Source of the DNA: Notospermus geniculatus
Lineage: Eukaryota; Nemertea; Pilidiophora; Heteronemertea; Lineidae
Length of the DNA stretch: 64,000 bases
Direction: 5' to 3'
Assembly: GCA_002633025.1 (NCBI GenBank)
Contig: NMRB01000428.1
Coordinates: 222,740 to 286,739, forward strand
In this document: piece after piece, positions 56,361 to 64,000 of the stretch
Position numbering within the stretch: position 1 is the stretch's first letter
How the letters are laid out: every line of letters begins with the position of its first letter
Translations under genes and position numbers: made by a program
Notes under the pieces: generated by a model
Told to the model about the DNA's origin: nothing
The model's input: only the letters and a program-made list of their open reading frames with translations
The model's database searches: none

Positions 56361-57340
56361 TATGTGTCCGATGGTCAATACTACCTTTTACAAATAAATG
56401 GAGGTCAGATTTGTTGGACCCTCTCGTCACACATCTTCATCCCCTTATTTTGTGACACACTGTACATCATCTGACCCTTACATTCAATTACATCGATTCC
56501 CATTGACCTTTCCCGTGATAAATCGGTTTCTATGGTAATCTGGTCTTATATTGTCCTGTATTTGATGAATAGGGCTGGACACTGGCCACAGTGGATTCGC
56601 CAAACGACATTCAGATTTATGGACTGGTGATAGCGTTGCTTCGTGGTATCGTTCGGTTTGCTTGGTCTCCACAAAATGTCATGAAATAATGTCTGACTGG
56701 AAATGTACGTACCATTGAACTGAAAGTTTCAAAGATAGAAAAAGTCAAGTCAGTTTTAGATCCCAGGAAAAGTCCTTAACGTTTTTAAAGATCAAGGCCC
56801 ATGAGGAAGATACCGGGTGTAATCCAGGTGTCTGTCTACTTTTGTCAACCCTGTCACCATTTCCATGGCCATTGCCCTTCAAAGCCACTTGCTACCTTCC
56901 ATTCGACCACAAAATTACTACCTTCCCAGGGCACCAAAATGACACGCACGCGTCCAGTTATTCAATCTCTATAATTTGTGGTTCTCCCTCGATTTCCATG
57001 GCTTTGGCGTAATGTGTAATCATCGGAACAGGAAGACCAGGACCAGACGTCGGGTTGGCGGAAACCATAGGTTATCAGGATGTCGGGAGTGGCCATGTTT
57101 GATGTTGATGTTCCTCTTCCCTTTCGAAGGTGTGTCGTTCAAACGGTAGCTTTTGGCATTCATCGTTTTTGATATGCTGCGGAAAGGGGATCATTTAACT
57201 GCCCTCCACGCTCACCAACGATCTGGGAAAAGAGGTGGAAGACGAGGCATTTAACCGAAAAATTTTGAAGTGGGGACATTTTTCATGGGGCCATCCTTCT
57301 CAAAATTAAATCCGTTCTGTTCCATTTTGATTTGAATACG
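56361..57340. other. Unassigned sequence
   Basis: No repeat, exon or RNA gene recognised. Confidence 0.3.
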
Positions 57341-57392
57341 TTTATTTATATATCAGTTTGTTATGACACTTCTAAGCCTCAGGTATTTTCGC

Positions 57393-57398
57393 TTTATT
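57393..57398 (-). terminator. AATAAA polyadenylation signal for candidate terminal exon
   Basis: AATAAA on the minus strand starts 38 bases after the stop at 57436; a second AATAAA is at 57341-57346. The hexamer is common in AT-rich DNA, so weight comes only from the adjoining exon call. Confidence 0.3.
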
Positions 57399-57435
57399 CA
57401 TTGCCCAATGCCAACATCATCTGAACATCCACAAT

Positions 57436-57664
57436 CTAGTGAAAGGTCTCGCTAACACGTGGATAATACCCGAACCCTAAGACCTCATCTCTTACGCCTC
57501 TGCATATGACAACCATTGTCCGACCTGAACACTTGTAATCACCAAGATCGCAGCGGACAATGGCGTACCATGAGTCGGTGACAACAGCGCTGCCGGGGAC
57601 AATAGGAGGTTGTATGCCAACAATGGTGAACCTGTACACCGCCAATAGCTCAGCGAGGAAGATT
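57436..57664 (-). CDS. Candidate 3'-terminal exon of an unidentified minus-strand gene
   Basis: On the minus strand a strong acceptor (gtgctcattatttccaacag) precedes a 229-nt segment: one base completing a codon, 75 open codons, then TAG. It reads IFLAELLAVYRFTIVGIQPP at the start and CRGVRDEVLGFGYYPRVSE near the end. Two Val/Ile-rich stretches and three cysteines suggest a beta-rich fold. AATAAA follows the stop at 38 bases. The plus strand shows no competing long frame. No family is recognised and the preceding exon was not located. This is the best minus-strand candidate. Confidence 0.4.
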
Positions 57665-58249
57665 CTGTTGGAAATAATGAGCACAGCGGGGTCGCACGTG
57701 TCACTTGCCTTTCTGAACTCTAGTGATGCTGTCAGATAGCTCTGTCAAAGAGACTGATCATTTCGTTTCAGTCTTTACTATTGAGAGCGAGAAGCTAACC
57801 TTCTGAGCATTGCTGGACAGTCGTACTTCAACCCTGGGAAGAATATAATGCTATCCTAACAAAAAAGACCCTCACGGCCAGCAACAAGAAAGATTACAGT
57901 ATTCTAAGTTGGCCCTCGGGGACTTATTCATCTCATGACTTCCTGAAATCAAGACCCAACATTTCCGATGATGGCACATGAATGGGCTGTGTCCTTCGTA
58001 TGACCTCTGGGTCGATGTTGAAACCTGGCTGGCTAATTTCTTGGAGGATTTGGGTGGAGCTGTCTGGAAAATTGCTGATCGAAAGTTCACTAGCTCTCCA
58101 CTCTACCAAGTGGTCTTGCAAAGCCCCTTTCTTTTGTCAGGTCGTCAGCACAGAGCCATCCTTTACTGCTTCAGCAACTTCCTTATTTTTCACTCATCTG
58201 TCATCCCATTCTGGTCCAAAGTTGCTGACTCATGTTGCACACCGCCATT
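57665..58249. other. Unassigned; protein-like fragments on minus strand
   Basis: Minus frame 57933-58121 (QDHLVEWRASELSISNFPDS) and a 213-codon plus frame that runs on through an HP-6 repeat to 58619. The plus frame is therefore unlikely to be a gene. No motif recognised. Confidence 0.2.
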
Positions 58250-58420
58250 GGTCTTTCAAAATGATATAATACGAAAAGTCGTCTCTGAATCTCGCAAATT
58301 TTCGACCCCAACCGGGGTCTTCCTCAGGCACTTTCTAGTAGAGTTTCCAGATAGGCCTTCCAGAAAATGTCTTTTGTGTGTTGTTCTTTGTGCTTTTTGT
58401 TGGATAGCCATTGGTCTTTC
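58250..58420 (-). mobile_element. HP-6 element, single arm
   Basis: Minus strand TGCCTGAGGAAGACCCCGG, TTGGGGTCGAAAATTTGCG, then AGAGACGACTT. Plus-strand TGTGTGTTGTTC at 58375 matches the outer part of the 52.2-kb copy. Confidence 0.7.
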
Positions 58421-61248
58421 AGAGTTCCTTATATTTTTCAAACCGCGAATGCCGAGCCGTCAATACGCCCAAGGGCTTCTCCTTTCCAACTTTCCCTTCA
58501 TCCCAGCTCGATCCGAAAGTCTTCGTTATCTGTCTTGTCCTCTTCGTTCCACCACAGCTGCAGTTGACATATCCCATTTCTCAAAAATATTGCACGAGGT
58601 TCTGTTTGTTAGAAGCTGAAGGATCTATCCTCATATCACCGTTGATAGGTTTAGATGATCTTGCCCAATGTGTTACGAGGGAAGCGATCATAACGACAAC
58701 ACCTTGCCCCCATATAAATTCACCAGCTCGCATTTCGTCCTGATAAATTTTTATTCATCTCTTTTCCTCATGTGTTTTCTCCCTAACTAACGAACTGTCA
58801 TTCTTTATTAGGCGTAGATTCACCACGCGGTGAGTTATTTCCCGCCGGGTTGGCATTGGTGATAAGTTTTCATTTTGTTTGATTGTGGATCATGAATACG
58901 CTACTGTTTGCTGTATTAGATATTTTGGACTGCACCGCTCGATTGTTGGTTTTTGCAATGCCAATATGTCATTGGCAATCATTTGATTTATGACAAAGGA
59001 TTGTTGATTAGTTTTTATGCAGGAACACTACAGGAAGTACTGCTGGGGCATTTTTCATGTGGCAGCGGGCTCCGTCATCTAGGAAGTTCTCGGTTCACTA
59101 GTTGGTAAAATGGTCTTCTTTCAAGACTTCCTAATATTCGTTGAAGAAAAAGTCTGCAATTTCACTGTTTTGATTGGTCTGTCCTTCAGCATGCCATTAA
59201 AAAAGCAAGACAATCATACCCCTCAAGAAACAAGATAATACCGGTATTTTCTGTTGCTCAAAACGTGGTAAAAGTTTAAAGTAATCAAGACTAATCAAGT
59301 CTGATTGGGAAAAATTTGTTGCTTTCAGTCTCAGACGATAGAAGATGTTCAACTGATCAGCTAGGCCTCCGAGGCGTCGCAGACATCACAACCTCAACTC
59401 TTTCTTGCTAAATTAGACATCTCATCCTCGCTATTAGTGCCATTAAACACGAAGTCTCATGAAGATTGAGCCAATTTGGGCCCGATGACCTCTAAGGCGA
59501 CCTTGAGGCCAAGTACATCTTGGAAACGAAATTGACACAGTGTAATCTTCTTGTCAAATTTACGACGGTTCTCGTGGATCGGAGGAGGGTGATGAAAATT
59601 AGCATCATCATCTTCTTGGAGATGGAGTCACCCCTGTCTCTCCCGGTGATGATGGGGTGAGGGTCTCTCTCTGTTCCATGGATACAAGTTATTTTCTTTG
59701 GTCACACTTCTCTTTACAAAAGTTCCTTCTACTAAGATCTCGTTTATCGCATGCTGGTCCCTAGGTGCTACTCCGGAGACCAAACGTTTCCTCACAAGGC
59801 CAATTCACCATTGTTGGTTCCTTAGAGTGTTCTACGGCCTAGTTGTGCATTGAGGGCCAACTTCCATTTTAAAGTGTCAGCTTTTTGAAAGGGGACCTGC
59901 ACAAGTGCCAGTGTTCTTATTTTTTGTGCGTGTTTCTGTTGAGGTGGGATCACCAGATCCATCTCCACCACTTTGCGCTTCCTCAAAGTGTCTTCCAAGT
60001 CCAGAGAAAGCTGGCCTTGGACCCTTGGTTCAGGAGAGGGCACTCTCTCCCTGCCCTCTGGTAAAAACCATCCTTGACATAGGGAGGTGCTAAGCCACCA
60101 CCATCTTCTACCCACCCACTCCAACACTGCCAATGGGCCTTCAACTGGTCTGGCAGTATTCTAACACCTTCTAGCACCATCAACAAAACCTGACGACCAA
60201 AAAATGTCCAATAATTGCTCAACTCACTTCAACAAACTCCACTCGACAGTCAAGTGTTACAATAATGATATACTCAATGCGATCATGAGTTTGATGATTC
60301 ATGCCGAGTATCCTCAAAAACATAATGAAGGACGATTTCTTGATTAATTACTACTGTTTAATTAGAGAAGCATTCATTAACGTGGCCCCTCGGAATGACT
60401 TGAAACTCGAAGATAACGTTCGTTTCCAATTTTATTGACCGTGGGTCCAATAATCCTGAATGATGGTGAAAAACTCTACACGTGGAACAGAATTTCTACA
60501 AATTCGTTCAGAAATTACCCAATCTAGGGCTGATTTGGTCGCCACAATGCATGAGCTTAAAAGAGGTGTTAGTTCTTTCGAATTTGCCATCATGATGGTG
60601 GACTGTACCCTAATAACAACTCGGGTGCTAATGACATATTAGAGGATGTGCAGTTGATGTCTCACCACCTGTTATGTTATGTTGTTAGATCATCCATTAG
60701 GGGTCCTTTGAAAAGGATGTCTCATTGTCATGTATGGTAGCTGGACCATGTCATGGATGCCTCTGTGCTGGAGGTCACTTGTCCAGCTCCTCCGGTCAGA
60801 TTACATAAAGGGTCAGGGGCCTCATTCACAAATCCTTCGTCAGGCTGATATGAACAAAGGTTTTCTGTAAGTGGACATGACAGCTTGGTGAATAAGGTTG
60901 CTGGGTCCGTAGTTGGTGATTCTGGGAAGCTTTTGGAGAGAATGGGGTTGCTGTGGTTGAGGTTTTGACTCGTGAAGGAGAGGTCATGGGCTCGGCTCCC
61001 GTTTGAGGGTGACCGATGAAGTCCCGTATACACCTTTCCAGAAATTCAGCGGCCAGCGCTCGAACTAAGTTATCCCCTCTGCACGTCATCAAAGAATTCA
61101 AAAATTGTGGTCAACCGTGAGCGTCTCTTTTGTATGGCAATGGAAGGAGCTAAAGAATCCCTCTTAGACGTCATCACTGAACACTGAGCGCCGTATTTCT
61201 GAAAGGGTGTGTAAGAGCTTCTGTTGACATCAGGGTCATTCTCAAAAT
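58421..61248. other. Unassigned sequence
   Basis: A possible 18-nt micro-exon with good splice sites (tctttattag|...|gtgagt) lies at 58812-58829. A good acceptor at 59022 is followed by DNA open in all three frames, so it is not interpretable. No repeat family identified except the weak match at 59965. Confidence 0.25.
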
Positions 61249-61479
61249 TACTGTAAAGCAAGATAATTTCGCGGCTGGAAATGTTCGCGAACCAAGAATT
61301 ATAGACGTATTCGCGGCAGGATATTTTCGCGCGTCTCTGCCATTTTTTCAGTTTTTTTTCACGGACCATATCTATCACTTGCGTGTATTTATATTAGCGA
61401 CAGGAAATTTTCGCGACTCACACACTCTCGCGAAATTCGCGAAAATTTCCTGCACGCGAAATTTTCCTGCTTTACAGTA
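61249..61479. mobile_element. TA-flanked MITE with CTGTAAAGCAGGAAA ends
   Basis: Element 61251-61477: left CTGTAAAGCAAGATAATTTC, right in reverse CTGTAAAGCAGGAAAATTTC, flanked by TA on both sides. Inner region rich in TTTTCGCGA phrases. Consistent with a Tc1/mariner-type non-autonomous element. Confidence 0.8.
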
Positions 61480-62202
61480 TTAAGTGTTGTCGAAGGTCAT
61501 GAAACCATGCTTTCTTCTTGTCATTGCAAGGTTCCTTCACTGGTATCTACTTCCTGACAATGAAACTTAGTGTCTTCCTATCATCTTACACATCATTCAT
61601 GCCTGACCTTCTCCATTGAAAACATCTGAGCCAATCCCCTTGCAATTCCTACCCAAAGCGCCGTGTCGTATTACAAAAAAAAATCGTCAAGGATCATCTG
61701 ATAAGTCTGTTCAGGTCATCCTTCCGTACGGCGCCATCTGAGCCACGGACATCAAAGCAAGACTACATCTTGTCTGATCATGTTCTCGTTTGAGGAGAGC
61801 TTCGCCAAAGTAGGCTTTAAAAGAATACAAAGTAGCCCCATCTGTGTTGGTGGTGAGGATGCTATTAAAGTATAAAGGCTTGCTTTGTGTTACAAATTCT
61901 TTCTGGTAACCTGGTCTATGCGCTATTTGAGCAAAATGAACGCCAGAAATGTTGAAAGTTGAGTCGTCTGTCGAAGCCCACACACCCTTTTAAACCATTA
62001 CTCACCAAAGGTTGAATTGTTGCCTAGTACATCAGTTCAGGCTGGGGATGACGGGCCTCACATACTCCTGGTGGTTTATTTTGTATCATAACCTTGGAGG
62101 AGTCGCCACAAATGAATGAGGGAATTTGTTCAAAAGTTGGGTCTTGTACCAAAGTGAGACTTATACATGTATACTGAAACACACTCTTCACATTGCTTAT
62201 TG
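61480..62202. other. Unassigned sequence
   Basis: No repeat, exon or RNA gene recognised. Confidence 0.3.
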
Positions 62203-62398
62203 GCCTAGTCCTTCACATCGTCAGACTGCAGTCACAAAATTTCCAAAGTAAAATTTCCCTAAACACACTTTTCATGATTCAGATTTCTTCGGGCCGGGTC
62301 CTTCACATCGTCAGACTGTAGTCACAAAATTTCCAAAGCAAGACTTCCCTAAACACTCTTTTCATGATTCAGATTGCTTCAGGCCTAGTCCTTCACAA
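62203..62398 (+). repeat. ~91-bp tandem repeat, 2.2 units
   Basis: CTAGTCCTTCACATCGTCAG then CAAAATTTCCAAAG and TTTTCATGATTCAGATT, repeated with few changes. Confidence 0.85.
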
Positions 62399-62558
62399 TC
62401 AGAGAGCACTCTAGACATTTCCGACGAGGTGAGGTTGAGAAGTACGTGTGACTCTGAGAGCAATTATTGTTGGCTACTTGTTAATGTGAAATTAATCTTT
62501 GTCTTTGATTTCAATCAGCTTTTCTGTCCTGGCTAACAAAGGATGTCACCATCTTCCT

Positions 62559-62642
62559 CATCCTCCCATAGCAGGGCTCCTCTTCATACGCTTGGTGAGT
62601 GGATGAAGAGGAGCGAGGTAAAAACCCTGCTGTAGGAGAATG
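62559..62642. mobile_element. HP-1 fold-back MITE, copy 7 (internal deletion)
   Basis: CATCCTCCCATAGCAGGG ... CCCTGCTGTAGGAGAATG, about 20 bp shorter than others; no clear target duplication. Confidence 0.75.
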
Positions 62643-63311
62643 TCGCATTCCTGGGCATCTTTCTGTCTCTCCTAAAATTGACAACAGCTGCAATTAAGAT
62701 GGTTCCACAAGCCTTTTAGTTGCCATAGTTTCATGGTAGTTGTTAGAATAAAAGTTACACAAATGTACCCAACGTGAATCAACTTTGTGATCATTCCAAC
62801 GGGAAGCCAAACATTTTACACTCAATGTTCTATTGTACTGGCAACTGTGCATCTCTTTCTATATATTTTTGTCAGAGCTTATGGTTATTGGCAGAAAATC
62901 ATACCATATTTAGGCCTAGTTAGGGCTATCTCAAAATGTCATCATATTTTCAGTCCAGTATGATTACAAAAGATTAACATATTGTGCATGTATCGGCAAT
63001 GGAATAGTACTTTCTTTGGCATCAATGCTATTTTTGTGTGGCGTGGTTTGGTTTGGTGCTACGGAGTATCACCACAGGTTGGCTGACACTTTTGCCCTTT
63101 TCCCAAAGTAGCACGGACGGACCTGAATCTTGTCAGTGGATGTATGTCAAAATAAAAGAATCCGCTGTCAAGCATTTTGGTTGTGAATGCTTTGAACTTT
63201 CTTTGAGGATTCCTACAATCTTGAATGTATCCCATGGCAAGCAAGAGATCTCGTAAAATTGGGTCCCAGGACCGTCAGCAGCTGATAATGTCATAGTTCC
63301 AGTGATTCGAA
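62643..63311. other. Unassigned sequence
   Basis: No repeat, exon or RNA gene recognised. Confidence 0.3.
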
Positions 63312-63404
63312 CATTCTCCCACTGCAGGGCCTTGGTCTCACTCCTCTTCATATGCTTGCACACAAAGTAAGTGAGGCAAGACCAAAGCCCTGCGGTGGAG
63401 GATG
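63312..63404. mobile_element. HP-1 fold-back MITE, copy 8
   Basis: CATTCTCCCACTGCAGGGC ... GCCCTGCGGTGGAGGATG; arms slightly diverged. Confidence 0.75.
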
Positions 63405-64000
63405 GAGATAAACAGCAAATTCTGTAGCAAAAGATAATAAGATGCTTTGAGATCTTCCGTGCCATTGTAGATGGCCATTCAGTGCTACCTTTCTGTTCAG
63501 CCTTGCACTGTAAGAAAAATGATCCCTTTATGCATCTGAAAAAAGGAACACTTGAACTTGGAAAGCGTCTCTGCTATCTGGAGACCCATGTGTTACATCC
63601 AGTATATCACATACAAAGTACAACACATACAAATTTTTAATTCATTTGAATTATTCAAATTCGTTTCCCTCCCTGAGGATTGGAGGTAATTTTGCGAACT
63701 TCATCGCTTTTCTGTCAGCTCCCTGCGACTAAATGAGCTGAAGATGTATCACGCCTTAGTTCTGTTGCTTAGCAACTGGCACTAGGGGCTAAATTTGGTG
63801 TTTATACATTTCTTTCGAACGTGTGTATTTCCAGAACTGGTCCCTCAGGGTTCGGCCGTCTTTAGTGCTGATTTGTTTAAGGAACTGGCTTGGAAGTTTT
63901 CCCTGCTGGTAGAAAGGTTATTCATATCTTGTTAACATGCCGGATGTGTTCGTCGGTGAATATCTTGCGACGCCCATATTGACTCGTTTTGTACCGATTT
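63405..64000. other. Unassigned sequence
   Basis: No repeat, exon or RNA gene recognised to the window end. Confidence 0.3.

Noticed and set aside
52249-58330. Hammerhead ribozyme in HP-6 (CTGAGGA ... GACCCC GGTT GGGGTC GAAA)
   Set aside because: The core order fits CUGANGA-stem-GAAA, but an extra A breaks the first stem II pair and I found no stem I or convincing stem III in any copy. A covariance-model scan would settle it.
57978-58619. 213-codon plus-strand frame as a gene
   Set aside because: It runs straight through an HP-6 repeat arm, so the frame is mostly repeat-derived.
58812-58829. 18-nt micro-exon
   Set aside because: Good sites on both sides, but too short to test by frame, and one frame has a stop.
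59023-59110. Exon after a good acceptor at 59022
   Set aside because: All three frames are open, so there is no information on coding.
1-64000. CRISPR array, prokaryotic operon, phage or antiviral system
   Set aside because: The sequence is eukaryotic in every respect; the repeats are minisatellites and fold-back transposons, not spacer arrays.

Overview
This is eukaryotic DNA, most likely non-coding sequence from a marine invertebrate. The evidence is tRNA-derived SINEs, very many short fold-back (palindromic) elements, minisatellites, GT-AG-flanked open segments, single-N joins and one 611-base N gap. I cannot name the species. There are no operons, no ribosomal RNA, no CRISPR array and no long open reading frame; the longest real ORF is about 184 codons and looks like chance. 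Nothing here is a recognisable complete gene.

Layout. 0-9.8 kb: SINE heads, a fold-back element with an 8-bp target duplication, two ~300-bp satellite tracts carrying a CTCF-like core, and a dimeric 44-bp minisatellite. 9.8-14.9 kb: a 2.5-kb unit repeated head to tail. 15.6-25.0 kb: a 4.7-kb unit repeated head to tail, each copy carrying insertions that the other lacks. 25-30 kb: mostly unique sequence with possible coding remnants. 30.3-31.7, 33.5-35.9 and 41.9-47.0 kb: three more duplications, each split by a single N in the way expected when two overlapping contigs (probably two haplotypes) are placed end to end. 47-64 kb: mostly unique sequence, one gap, a few MITEs and tandem repeats, and several candidate exons.

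Genes. I see only candidate exons, called from splice signals and open frames. Three on the + strand (3484, 27536, 41447) are phase-compatible in order and could belong to one gene with very long introns. A possible promoter plus first exon lies at 44.31-44.43 kb, with an identical copy at 46.65-46.76 kb. On the - strand the better candidates are at 57436-57664 (terminal exon with AATAAA), 50093-50175, and 5813-5906 with 3709-3742. None matches a family I can name, and all need transcript evidence.

The main content is a record of small DNA transposons. At least five fold-back families share a terminal motif close to GGSYSRTATTCA. Others have clean target-site duplications or TA-flanked ends. 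Several are present in one duplicate and absent from the other, which gives natural empty sites. I found no coherent new multi-gene system.
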